Assembly: GCA_004348925.1 (NCBI GenBank)
Contig: RCMX01000002.1
Coordinates: forward strand, 106,046-170,045
Direction: 5' to 3'
Source of the DNA: Actinomycetota bacterium
GTDB lineage: Bacteria > Actinomycetota > Coriobacteriia > Anaerosomatales > Anaerosomataceae
DNA: 64,000 nt
In this document: positions 1-7,363 of the stretch, piece after piece
Layout of the letters: every line of letters starts with the position of its first letter
Numbering within the stretch: the stretch's first letter is position 1
Program-made: the position numbers and the translations under genes
Notes under the pieces: generated by a model
The model's input: only the letters and a program-made list of their open reading frames with translations
What the model was told of the DNA's origin: nothing
Databases searched by the model: none

Positions 1-1
1 C

Positions 2-70
2 GCCTCGGCGATCCTGGTCACCGTCATCGGGGCCATCGTGACGATTCCGCTGTTGCAGCTGCTCGTCTAG
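2..70 (+). CDS. C-terminus of a membrane protein (partial, enters from upstream)
   Basis: The reading frame is open from the window edge to TAG at 68-70. The 22 visible residues are almost all hydrophobic (ASAILVTVIGAIVTIPLLQ and onward), which fits a final transmembrane helix ending right at the C-terminus. It lies 22 bp before comF, so the two may be co-transcribed. Too little is visible to assign a family. Confidence 0.5.
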   Translation, partial: ASAILVTVIGAIVTIPLLQLLV

Positions 71-92
71 ACGCCCCAACCTGGGGGTCCGC

Positions 93-767
93 GTGGGCGT
101 GCTTGCCGTTCTTGCCGAGATCGTGTCGCCGGTTCGTTGCGCCGGCTGCGGCCTACCCGGGTTCGCTTTGTGTCCGGCGTGCCTTGCGTCAGCGCAGCTC
201 GTCGACGTTCGGCACGCGTGTCCGCGCTGCGGTGCACCGCTCGTGGGCACCCGGTGCTCGGAGTGTGTGGGCAGACGGTTCTCGTTCAGCCGGGCGATAT
301 GCGCCGGTCGCCTGGAGCCGCCGATCTCACGCGTCGTGACGCTCTACAAGGATGCTGCCGAACGCAGGTATGCCGCGCTGCTGGGCGCCGTCGTGACGGA
401 TGCGTGCGAGGCCTGGCGTGGATGGCCGGACGCCGTGTGTGCGGTGCCACCCACGCGCGCGGCGCTGCTTCGGAGAGGCTTCGACCACACGGACGCCATC
501 GCGCGCTGTGTCGCTTCGGGACTCGATGCGCCCTACACGCCGCTCCTGTCGGTCGCTGTCCGAGAGGATCAACGACAGTTAGGGCGCGACGCCCGGTTCG
601 CCAACATGGCAGGTGCGTTCACCGTCGCGGGTGACGTGTCGGTTCCCGGACGCGTACTCGTCGTCGACGACGTGCTCACCACGGGGGCGACGCTCGACGG
701 AGCCGCGCGGGCACTACTGGCTGCCGGCGCTTCCGAAGTGCGAGTCGCGGCCGTCGCGCGAGCGTGA
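93..767 (+). CDS. comF: ComF family phosphoribosyltransferase-like protein
   Basis: 224 aa, GTG start with a G-rich SD (82-87). The N-terminus carries two zinc-knuckle-like cysteine pairs (CAGC...CPAC at about 17-30, then CPRC...CSEC at about 43-58), as in ComF/GntX proteins. The C-terminus has the PRPP-binding signature VLVVDDVLTTGATL near residue 190. ComF proteins take part in DNA uptake or processing of incoming single strands in competent bacteria; a cytoplasmic nucleotide or DNA-related role is inferred here. No other competence gene is beside it. Confidence 0.88.
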   Translation: MGVLAVLAEIVSPVRCAGCGLPGFALCPACLASAQLVDVRHACPRCGAPLVGTRCSECVGRRFSFSRAICAGRLEPPISRVVTLYKDAAERRYAALLGAVVTDACEAWRGWPDAVCAVPPTRAALLRRGFDHTDAIARCVASGLDAPYTPLLSVAVREDQRQLGRDARFANMAGAFTVAGDVSVPGRVLVVDDVLTTGATLDGAARALLAAGASEVRVAAVARA

Positions 768-776
768 GCTGAACGC

Positions 777-1190
777 CTAGCCGGTCCGGCGCCGCAGGTT
801 GCCGAGAAGGACCGTCGTCACGACCACGGTCGCGAATGCCGCCCATGGGCCTGCACCCGCCGCATCGTTCATGCTGAAGAGCGAGACCACGGCGAGCCCG
901 AGAACGGCTCCGACGATTGCACCCGCGTATCCCATCCAGACGGAGAACGGTCGGCTGCGATACCGCGCGATGGTGGCAGGGCCGAGCGGCGCGCCCACTA
1001 CCAGGCCGAGCAATCCGCCCATGAGGGCACGTGCGATATCTTGCAGTCCCTGTGTTCCGCTGATGAGGTCCAGAAGCCACCGCGCGCCCGCCCCGAACGC
1101 ATACCCGAAGATCGCGGCCGTCACGGCGGCTGCCAGTGCTTCCAGCGCGTAGTCGATCGGTCCCGGCCGGACAGTCGTGGAACGGGTCAT
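777..1190 (-). CDS. Small hydrophobic membrane protein, unknown function
   Basis: 137 aa if started at the ATG at 1190, which has a strong SD (GAGGAGGC) on the minus strand; the frame stays open further upstream to 1364 but without a better start. Four hydrophobic stretches (about residues 17-35, 50-70, 86-105 and 113-130) suggest a four-helix membrane protein with a short basic tail (LLGNLRRRTG). Convergent with comF, divergent from the ABC receptor gene. I recognise no family. Confidence 0.7.
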   Translation of the reverse strand: MTRSTTVRPGPIDYALEALAAAVTAAIFGYAFGAGARWLLDLISGTQGLQDIARALMGGLLGLVVGAPLGPATIARYRSRPFSVWMGYAGAIVGAVLGLAVVSLFSMNDAAGAGPWAAFATVVVTTVLLGNLRRRTG

Positions 1191-1563
1191 CGGCGCCTCC
1201 TCTTGCATCATCGGGCAGGTAGTCCGAGTATTCCCGTTCAGGAATACGGCTGTCAGGAACGCTTGCACCGTTTCCTGGTACACTTCTGGGTGCTTCCATC
1301 CGGGTCTGTGGTTGCGGGCGCGCAAGCGTCTCAGTCCAAGGTAGATGCGGCCAAAAGGATCCACGTAAGCCGGTGGGCGACCATCGCGCGAGCATGGCGC
1401 GTCTTAGGGGTAAGTCGTACCGTCCGGTCCAACCATCCCGGTTGGCGGGCGAGAGGGCCGGTAGTGAGATAGCATCAAGCGGAAGCCCCGGTACGCGAGT
1501 GTGGGGCCAAAGACCAGGTCAGCCGGATGGAAGCACCGTTCGTACTACGACTGGAGGGATTCG
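1191..1563. promoter_or_regulatory. Divergent intergenic region (373 bp)
   Basis: Separates the minus-strand membrane protein from the plus-strand receptor gene. On the minus strand I see a plausible promoter, CTGACA (1256-1251), 18 bp, AATACT (1232-1227). No convincing plus-strand promoter, tRNA or known riboswitch signature was found, although the leader of about 370 bp before an amino-acid-type receptor is long enough to hide one. Confidence 0.35.
1228..1247. promoter_or_regulatory. Inverted repeat GTATTCC-N6-GGAATAC, possible operator
   Basis: Perfect 7-bp arms (1228-1234 and 1241-1247) lie in the spacer and -10 of the putative minus-strand promoter for the membrane protein ending at 777. 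The position would suit a repressor, but no cognate regulator is evident. Confidence 0.3.
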
Positions 1564-2412
1564 ATGACCCGCTCCAAGCGAGCGCTTGCGCTGATCCTCT
1601 CGGCGATACTCATCGTCGGGATCGCCGGATGCGGCGGCAAGGACAAACAGGCGTCACTCACGCCGACGATCGTGCCGCCGGTGATTGCGGAAGACGGCGT
1701 TTTGCGCGCGGGAGTCGACCTCTCGTACCCTCCGTTCGCAGGTGAGGACAAAGGTCAGAAGGTCGGGCTGGACGTCGATGTCGCGGCGGCTCTTGCCGAG
1801 AGGTTGGGTCTGTCACTCGAGCTCGTCGACCTGAAGCCCTCGGACATTCCGGGTGCGCTGCAGAACAAGCAGATCGACGTTGCCCTCGGCGCTACCTCCG
1901 TGACCGACGCAGTGCTGGCCGGTCTTACCCCGGCAGGATCGTACATCTCGGACGGAGCGGGCTGCTTCTCGATCGTGACCAGTGGCACTGTGGCTCCAGA
2001 GATCACGCCGACAACGCTCGCGGGAATGAAAGTCGGCTGCCAGAAGGAATCGGCCGCCTACTGGCGCCTTGAATCCGACTACGGTGAGGGATTCGCCACG
2101 ACGTTCGAGACGGTGCGCGCGGGCTTCGAAGCGCTGGCGGCAGGAGAGATCGACGTACTTGTCGCAGACGCAGTGGTCGGAGCGTACATCGCTCGCGACT
2201 TCAAAGACGCACGCTTCGTCGGACAGTACGGGCAGGCGACCGCGCTCACCGTCGTTGTGGCGCCCGAGGCGCCGGAGTTGGAGACGGCAGTCCGGGAAGC
2301 CCTGGATAGCCTCTCGTCCGAAGGTGTGCTCGAAACCATTCGCACCAAGTGGGTCGGCAGCCTCCCGGTATTCGATGTTTCTGCATCAGAGGATGGGAGC
2401 GCCACTCCATAG
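1564..2412 (+). CDS. Extracellular solute-binding lipoprotein, family 3 (atypical ligand site)
   Basis: 282 aa, ATG 1564 with SD GGAGGG (1553-1558). Lipoprotein signal with lipobox VGIAGC places it on the outer face of the membrane. The body matches family 3 amino-acid receptors: LRAGVDLSYPPFAGE at the first strand, then a glutamine-receptor-like core. Unlike its neighbour at 2600 it reads VTDAVLAGLTPAG where these receptors normally carry an arginine that clamps the ligand alpha-carboxylate, and it has two extra cysteines (GAGCFS, KVGCQKES). A non-amino-acid or modified ligand is therefore possible. It probably serves the ABC transporter encoded downstream, but has its own terminator. Confidence 0.85.
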   Translation: MTRSKRALALILSAILIVGIAGCGGKDKQASLTPTIVPPVIAEDGVLRAGVDLSYPPFAGEDKGQKVGLDVDVAAALAERLGLSLELVDLKPSDIPGALQNKQIDVALGATSVTDAVLAGLTPAGSYISDGAGCFSIVTSGTVAPEITPTTLAGMKVGCQKESAAYWRLESDYGEGFATTFETVRAGFEALAAGEIDVLVADAVVGAYIARDFKDARFVGQYGQATALTVVVAPEAPELETAVREALDSLSSEGVLETIRTKWVGSLPVFDVSASEDGSATP

Positions 2413-2440
2413 GCGAGTGAACATCCGTTCCGTACAGCAG

Positions 2441-2470
2441 AAGGCCGACGCAACAACGACGGCCTTCTTG
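2441..2470 (+). terminator. Intrinsic terminator-like hairpin after first receptor gene
   Basis: Stem AAGGCCG (2441-2447) pairs with CGGCCTT (2460-2466), loop of 12 nt, followed by a short pyrimidine run (CTTG). Confidence 0.6.
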
Positions 2471-2508
2471 CATATCACCACCGCGGCCCTGCATATATTT
2501 CGTCCCCT

Positions 2509-2537
2509 CTGACATTCTATGCGAGCTGCGCTATAGT
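2509..2537 (+). promoter_or_regulatory. Sigma-70-type promoter for second receptor gene
   Basis: CTGACA (2509-2514), 17-bp spacer, TATAGT (2532-2537). Predicted transcript start near 2544, about 56 nt before the ATG at 2600. Confidence 0.65.
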
Positions 2538-2599
2538 TATGCAGCGTGATGTTGAGGAGGGCACGCACGGTGCCCGTCGTGTTCATCGAAGGAGGATCC

Positions 2600-3427
2600 A
2601 TGTCGAAGAGCAAGAAGTGGGTAGCGCTCGCACTGGCTGTCGCGCTCGTCTTGGCCGTTGGCCTGACCGGTTGCGCCAAGAAGACCGACGAGGGCACCAC
2701 GGGCGAGACCAACGGCGGCGAGCCCGCGGCGGTCGAACTCAAGACGATCGAGGCCGGCAAACTGCTGGTCGGCTCGGACACGGCGTTCCCGCCGTTCGAG
2801 TCAATGAACGGTGATGTGGCTGAGGGCTTCGATGTTGACCTCATGAAGGCCATCGGCGAAAAGCTCGGTCTTGAGGTCACGTTCCAGACCGAGATCTTCG
2901 ATACCCTGATCCCGACGCTCAAGGCCGGTGGCAAATTCGACGTCATCGCATCGGGCATGACGATCAAGCCTGACCGCCAGCTGGAGATCGACTTCACCGA
3001 TGCGTACTACGACTCCAACCAGTCGCTCGTGATGAAGAAGGGTACCGCGTACACCGGTCCCGAGCAGCTCGCCGGCAAGAAGATCGGCGTGCAGTCCGGT
3101 ACCACGGGTGAGGCTTGGGCCAAGGAGAACGTCGAAGGCGCGACGCTCGTTCCGTTCAAGAACGCCACAGACGCCTTTGCCGCCCTGCAGGCCGGCAACG
3201 TCGATGCAGTCGTCAATGACCTGCCTGTCTCGACCGAGCTTCTCAAGGACGACGACCGTGGCATGGAAATCGTCGCCCAGATCCCCACGGGCGAGCAGTA
3301 TGGCTTCGGCGTGAGCAAGGACAACCCCGATCTCACGGCCGCTATCAACAAGGCCCTCGGCGAGCTCAGGGCCGACGGCACGTACAACGAGATCTACCAG
3401 AAGTGGTTCGGCATTCTGCCTGAGTAG
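2600..3427 (+). CDS. Amino-acid ABC transporter substrate-binding lipoprotein, family 3
   Basis: 275 aa, ATG 2600 with SD GGAGGA (2591-2596). Lipobox VGLTGC near residue 24. Typical receptor features: VGSDTAFPPFES, the arginine-bearing stretch TIKPDRQLEIDFTDAYYD (ligand carboxylate clamp), and GKKIGVQSGTTGEAWAKE. It should capture a polar amino acid outside the membrane and deliver it to the permease at 3521 and ATPase at 4861. The gene has its own promoter and is followed by a strong hairpin, which would let the receptor be made in excess over the membrane parts. Confidence 0.93.
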   Translation: MSKSKKWVALALAVALVLAVGLTGCAKKTDEGTTGETNGGEPAAVELKTIEAGKLLVGSDTAFPPFESMNGDVAEGFDVDLMKAIGEKLGLEVTFQTEIFDTLIPTLKAGGKFDVIASGMTIKPDRQLEIDFTDAYYDSNQSLVMKKGTAYTGPEQLAGKKIGVQSGTTGEAWAKENVEGATLVPFKNATDAFAALQAGNVDAVVNDLPVSTELLKDDDRGMEIVAQIPTGEQYGFGVSKDNPDLTAAINKALGELRADGTYNEIYQKWFGILPE

Positions 3428-3459
3428 CTGACGGGGAACGTTGTTAACGTGTATTCTGC

Positions 3460-3489
3460 GGGGGACTCCTGATGCATCAGGGGTCCCCC
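3460..3489 (+). terminator. Strong hairpin between receptor and permease genes (attenuator)
   Basis: 15-nt arms (3460-3474 and 3475-3489) are complementary except for one position, folding GGGGGACTCCTGATG onto CATCAGGGGTCCCCC. No U-run follows, so it may be a partial terminator or RNA-processing element setting receptor:permease ratio. Confidence 0.55.
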
Positions 3490-3520
3490 GTGATTCGAAC
3501 CGGCCATGATAGGGGCATGC

Positions 3521-4855
3521 ATGTTTGACCTGACCCGCAAGTACCGGCAGGGCACGCTCTTGTCGGTGCTCGTCATCTTCCTCCTGCTGCTGACCCTTGC
3601 GGCGCCGGCGTTCGCGATGAGCGGCGGCAAAGTCACCGTCGATCGAGACACCGGGGGACAGCTCACCCGGTTCACCTTCGCTGCAACCACCGGCGCTGAT
3701 GAGACCGTCTCCAGAATCGACTTCCTGTTCCCCGAGGGCTTCGAAGTCTCAAAGGCGCGCGTTGACGTCACCTTGCTCGAAGGCCTCAAGCGCATCGATG
3801 CGATCTATGAGCGGCGCATCGATCCGCAGACAGGGGTCGTGACGGTCTTGTTCGATCCTGCGGTACCACCCGGCAGCAATCTCTTCATGCAGATTCGCGA
3901 AGTCATGACTCCCATCGCAGGTGGTACCTACGTGCTGCCTGTCGAGTACCGCCTGCTCGGGGATTCCGCCGAGACAACGCCTCGCGCGATCGACGGACTC
4001 AGCTTCAAGTACAAGACCCCGCCGCGCGAAGAAGTGATCTCGCGCTGGCTCGATGGTCAGGGTTGGGTCACGACGTGGAACAACGTCAAGTTCCTCAACC
4101 TGTTTCTCAAGCCGCAGCAATTCGTCCGTGCGGTGCCGCTGCTCTTTGCGGGCTGGCTGATGTCGTTGGCGCTCGTTCTCAGCGCATTCCCGATATCGAT
4201 CATCGGCGGTCTGGGCACCGCGTTCATGAAGATGTCGAAGGTGCCGCCGGTCAGATGGCTCGCATCGATCTACATCAATGTCATCCGGGGAACACCGCTC
4301 TTCCTGCAGATATTCGTCGTCTTCATCGGCCTCAGGACGACCGGCCTGCGGTTCCCCGACTTCGTCTCGGCGATCGTGGTGCTTGCGTTCAACTCCTCGG
4401 CGTATCTTGCCGAGATATTCCGGGCTGGCATCCAGTCGATCTCGAAGGGCCAGTTCGAGGCCGCCTCATCGCTTGGCATGTCCTACTGGCAGGCGATGCG
4501 ATACGTGATCATCCCGCAGACGGTTCGTCGTGTTCTCCCGACGATGACCTCCGAGTTCATCCTGCTCTTCAAGGACACCGCTCTGTTCGCCGCAGTCGGG
4601 ATCTTCGAGCTCATGTTGCGCTCACAGAACTTCGTATCGCGGTCGGGGAACCTGACGGCGTACGTTGTCGCGGCGCTGTACTACCTGATCATCACCATCC
4701 CGCTTATCAACCTCGTGGGACGCCTTGAGGTCAAGCTCGCGCAGTCGGAGCATGGCGTTGCGGCGCCGACCATCAAACGGCGGGATAGGCGCACGCCGGC
4801 GCTGCTCTCGGGTCCGGATTTTGACACAACCGCCGCGAAGCATGAATCGAGGTGA
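3521..4855 (+). CDS. Amino-acid ABC transporter permease with extra N-terminal extracytoplasmic domain
   Basis: 444 aa from ATG 3521 (SD AGGGGC about 7 nt upstream; an in-frame ATG at 3506 has none). Residues about 10-33 form a signal or anchor helix ending APAFA; about 34-190 are a soluble, beta-rich domain ([19 protein letters not shown] onward) not normal for this family; about 200-430 are a HisM/GlnP-type permease with [18 protein letters not shown] and the EAA loop [18 protein letters not shown] that contacts the ATPase. Usual permeases are 220-250 aa. The stop overlaps the start region of the ATPase gene, so they are translated together. The added domain could be a docking or ligand-handling domain; that is inference. 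Confidence 0.88.
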   Translation: MFDLTRKYRQGTLLSVLVIFLLLLTLAAPAFAMSGGKVTVDRDTGGQLTRFTFAATTGADETVSRIDFLFPEGFEVSKARVDVTLLEGLKRIDAIYERRIDPQTGVVTVLFDPAVPPGSNLFMQIREVMTPIAGGTYVLPVEYRLLGDSAETTPRAIDGLSFKYKTPPREEVISRWLDGQGWVTTWNNVKFLNLFLKPQQFVRAVPLLFAGWLMSLALVLSAFPISIIGGLGTAFMKMSKVPPVRWLASIYINVIRGTPLFLQIFVVFIGLRTTGLRFPDFVSAIVVLAFNSSAYLAEIFRAGIQSISKGQFEAASSLGMSYWQAMRYVIIPQTVRRVLPTMTSEFILLFKDTALFAAVGIFELMLRSQNFVSRSGNLTAYVVAALYYLIITIPLINLVGRLEVKLAQSEHGVAAPTIKRRDRRTPALLSGPDFDTTAAKHESR

Positions 4856-4860
4856 GCGCC

Positions 4861-5595
4861 GTGACACAGCCGGTCGTTCGAATCGTCAGTCTTCACAAGT
4901 CGTTCGGTGCTCTTGAGGTGCTCAAAGGCGTTGACCTTGAAGTGCAGCGTGGCGAGGTCGTCGTAATCCTCGGGCCGAGCGGCTCCGGGAAGTCCACGAT
5001 GCTGCGCTGCGTGAATCATCTTGAAGAGCCGACGAGCGGCGAGGTCTGGCTCCAGGATGTGCAGATCAACGCCCAGGGCGCGAACGTCAACAAGGTTCGC
5101 GAGCACATCGGCATGGTGTTCCAGAGCTTCAACCTGTTCCCGCACCTCACCGCCAAAGGCAATGTGATGCTGGCCCAGCGCAAGGTGCTCGGGCGGAGCG
5201 AGGAAGAGGCGGCGCGCATCGCCGATGAGCAGCTGGCGAAGGTCGGTCTGTCCGACAGGGCCGATCACTACCCTTCGCAGCTCTCCGGCGGGCAGCAGCA
5301 ACGTGTCGCGATCGCTCGTGCCCTCGCAATGGATCCCATCGTCATGCTCTTCGACGAGGTCACCTCGGCACTCGACCCTGAGCTCGTGCGTGACGTGCTC
5401 GAGGTCATGAAGGAACTGGCGCGTGGAGGCATGACGATGCTCGTGGTCACACACGAGATGGGCTTCGCCCGCGACGTGGGTAGCCGTGTCGTCTTCATGG
5501 ACGGCGGCGTCATCGTCGAGGAAGGCTCCCCCGAGCAGGTCTTCGACAATCCCCAAAACGATCGCACCAAGGACTTCCTCGGCCATATCAGTTAG
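4861..5595 (+). CDS. Polar amino-acid ABC transporter ATP-binding protein
   Basis: 244 aa from GTG 4861, preceded by SD GAGGTGAG (4849-4856); the in-frame GTG at 4852 overlaps the permease stop but has no spaced SD. Walker [10 protein letters not shown], signature LSGGQQQR, Walker [13 protein letters not shown] and the H-loop VVTHEMGF are intact, as in GlnQ/HisP. It powers import through the permease at 3521. Last gene of the transporter operon; a GC-rich inverted repeat (CCCGCG 5613-5618 with CGCGGG 5642-5647) follows. Confidence 0.95.
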   Translation: MTQPVVRIVSLHKSFGALEVLKGVDLEVQRGEVVVILGPSGSGKSTMLRCVNHLEEPTSGEVWLQDVQINAQGANVNKVREHIGMVFQSFNLFPHLTAKGNVMLAQRKVLGRSEEEAARIADEQLAKVGLSDRADHYPSQLSGGQQQRVAIARALAMDPIVMLFDEVTSALDPELVRDVLEVMKELARGGMTMLVVTHEMGFARDVGSRVVFMDGGVIVEEGSPEQVFDNPQNDRTKDFLGHIS

Positions 5596-5685
5596 AGGAA
5601 TTCGCGTACTCACCCGCGGCGGGCCGCTTGTGGCGGCGCGTCGCGGGTATGTTCATCTGTGACCGGATCGAACAGGAGGCCCACG

Positions 5686-6219
5686 ATGAAGATGATCATC
5701 AAGGGACGGCACATGGAAGTCACGCCGGCCATCCGCAGTTATGCCGAGGAGAAGATCGGCCGTATCGCGAAGATCCTCAACAGCATGATCCTGAGCACGG
5801 AGGTCGAGCTCTTCGCCGAGAAGAACCCGTCGATCGAGAATGGACAGGTCGCCGAGGTCACCGTGTACACGAAGGGGCATGTGATCCGGGCGAAGGAAGC
5901 CGCCAGCGACATGTACGCCGCGATCGACCTTGTCTCAGACAAGCTCGAGCGTCAGGTCAAGAAGTTCAAGACGAAGATCGTCGACAAGCACCGGGCGCCT
6001 GTCGTGATGCCTCCGGTCGCCGAACCTGCTGCGGAAGCCGAACCGGCCATCGTCAAGACGAAAGTCGTCGAGGTCAAACCCATGTCGCAGGAAGAAGCGA
6101 TTCTGCAGCTTGAGCTGCTCGGGCATGACTTCTTCGTATTCTCGTCGGCGGAGACCGAGGAGATCAGCGTGTTGTATCGACGCAACGATGGAGACTACGG
6201 GCTCATCGAGCCGAGATAG
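5686..6219 (+). CDS. hpf: Ribosome hibernation promoting factor, long form
   Basis: 177 aa from ATG 5686 with perfect SD AGGAGG (5674-5679, 6-nt spacing). N-terminal about 100 residues (MKMIIKGRHMEVTPAIRSYA, then TVYTKGHVIRAKE) form the S30AE/RaiA fold that sits in the decoding centre. A charged alanine/proline linker leads to the C-terminal dimerisation domain (EEAILQLELLGHDFFVF... GDYGLIEP). The long form alone makes 100S ribosome dimers in stationary phase. Stands as a single gene between two transcription stops. Confidence 0.95.
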   Translation: MKMIIKGRHMEVTPAIRSYAEEKIGRIAKILNSMILSTEVELFAEKNPSIENGQVAEVTVYTKGHVIRAKEAASDMYAAIDLVSDKLERQVKKFKTKIVDKHRAPVVMPPVAEPAAEAEPAIVKTKVVEVKPMSQEEAILQLELLGHDFFVFSSAETEEISVLYRRNDGDYGLIEPR

Positions 6220-6244
6220 CGCTCCGAAGTCACCAGACCCGTCA

Positions 6245-6279
6245 GAAGGGGGCGCATGCGCCCCCTTCATAGTTTGTTA
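6245..6279 (+). terminator. Intrinsic terminator after hpf
   Basis: Perfect 24-nt palindrome (6245-6268, arms GAAGGGGGCGCA / TGCGCCCCCTTC) followed by the T-rich stretch ATAGTTTGTT. Confidence 0.85.
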
Positions 6280-6307
6280 CTACGAGTAGCAAGCTACCTG
6301 AATGCGG

Positions 6308-6337
6308 TTGACATGCAGGAAAACTGCGGACTATCGT
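6308..6337 (+). promoter_or_regulatory. Sigma-70-type promoter upstream of the 6419 gene
   Basis: Perfect TTGACA (6308-6313), 18-bp spacer, TATCGT (6332-6337). Predicted start near 6344 gives a 75-nt leader before GTG 6419. Confidence 0.6.
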
Positions 6338-6418
6338 TGAACGTGGTATCCATGTTCGGGCCGCAAACGCTTCATCGTCGAAGTTGATTCGGACCACAGA
6401 CCACGCAGGGGGTCCCGA

Positions 6419-7078
6419 GTGGAGAACACGGTTTCGTCGGCGATCATCGCTGAGATAGAGGAAGCTCTGTCCCAGGTCGCCGAGATCAAAGCCGCGCGGG
6501 TTGTCGCATCTTCGGATGGGTTCATCGAGGAGATACACGTCCTCGCCCTCCCCACCAAATCCCCGAAACAGCTCGTTCGCGACATCGAGTCGACCATCAT
6601 GGCAGCGTTCGGCGTTGCCATCGATCACAAGATCATCTCGATCGCACAGTTGGGACCCGACGTGCTCTCCAAACCGGAGACCAAGGTGCATGCGCGAGCG
6701 CGGATTCATGCGATTAATGCCGAGGTCACCGGCGTTCAGGCCAACAGCACCGTCACGCTCGAGCTTGAAGGCGACATTTACGTGGGGACGGCCTCTGGTC
6801 CTGCGAGCCAGACGGGTCGTCAGAGGCTGGTCGCGCTCGCGACACTCAATGCTGTCGAGCAGTACCTCCACGGGAGCATGAGCTTTGCACTTGAGGATGT
6901 GGAAATCGTTCGTCTCGGCAGGGAATCGGTCGCAGTCTCCTGCATCGTGCTCGTTACCTCATTGGGCGAGCAGGCGTTCTCTGGTTCAGCACTGGTTCGG
7001 CAGAACGAGAAGGACTCAATCGTCAGGGCGACGCTTGATGCGATCAACCGACGGATGGGTTTCTTGACAACCCCATAG
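6419..7078 (+). CDS. Conserved-looking protein of unknown function, first gene of accessory locus
   Basis: 219 aa, GTG start with SD AGGGGGT (6407-6412). Soluble, with no signal peptide or membrane segment. The N-terminal half begins with an amphipathic helix (SAIIAEIEEALSQVAEIKAA) followed by alternating strands and helices (RVVASSDGFIEEIHVLALP, DIESTIMAAFGVAIDHKIISIAQL). The second half has another alpha/beta unit (ARARIHAINAEVTGVQANST, RLVALATLNAVEQYL). No catalytic motif is visible. The repeated small alpha-beta units are compatible with a ligand-binding or regulatory domain. It precedes the peptide ORF and two HD-domain genes on the same strand and has its own promoter, so it may belong to their pathway. 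Confidence 0.75.
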   Translation: MENTVSSAIIAEIEEALSQVAEIKAARVVASSDGFIEEIHVLALPTKSPKQLVRDIESTIMAAFGVAIDHKIISIAQLGPDVLSKPETKVHARARIHAINAEVTGVQANSTVTLELEGDIYVGTASGPASQTGRQRLVALATLNAVEQYLHGSMSFALEDVEIVRLGRESVAVSCIVLVTSLGEQAFSGSALVRQNEKDSIVRATLDAINRRMGFLTTP

Positions 7079-7116
7079 CATCCAAGTTTGGGCCAACGCC
7101 GTGAGAAACCGGTTTG

Positions 7117-7212
7117 AACACTGTCAGCGAATCACGTAGCGGAGCGGACAGCGTTCTTCCATTACTAGCGGGATGGGAGAAGACCCGAAATCACCGTAAA
7201 GGGGGTCTTCTC
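7117..7212 (+). promoter_or_regulatory. Structured leader RNA before the small peptide ORF
   Basis: Two hairpins can be drawn. The first pairs 7117-7125 with 7147-7155 (9 bp, one mismatch). The second pairs GAGAAGACCC (7177-7186) perfectly with GGGTCTTCTC (7203-7212) across a 16-nt loop. The second stem contains or abuts the only G-rich SD (7201-7205) for the ATG at 7216, so folding would hide the ribosome site. No known riboswitch signature is recognised. Confidence 0.5.
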
Positions 7213-7215
7213 AAC

Positions 7216-7290
7216 ATGAAGAGAATCATTTTCCTGCTTAGCTCTCTCGCCGCGCTCGTTCTGGGCGGCGGCGCCTGGTTCCGCGCATAG
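7216..7290 (+). CDS. 24-aa hydrophobic peptide (putative)
   Basis: ATG 7216 to TAG 7288-7290. Starts MKRIIFLLSSLAALVLG and ends GGGAWFRA: a basic N-terminus, one hydrophobic segment long enough to cross or enter a membrane, then a short tail, like a signal-peptide-only or pheromone-precursor peptide. A G-rich SD lies 10-14 nt upstream, inside a hairpin. It sits between the 6419 gene and an HD-GYP gene, in an otherwise empty gap of 285 bp. Function unknown; a signalling peptide, membrane regulator or leader peptide are all possible. Chance occurrence cannot be excluded for so short an ORF. Confidence 0.5.
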   Translation: MKRIIFLLSSLAALVLGGGAWFRA

Positions 7291-7363
7291 CAGTACGGAA
7301 TGGCATGACGCGGCGTTGGCCCACCTGCTCTTCACACACCTACTCACAATATCGAAGGTGCTC

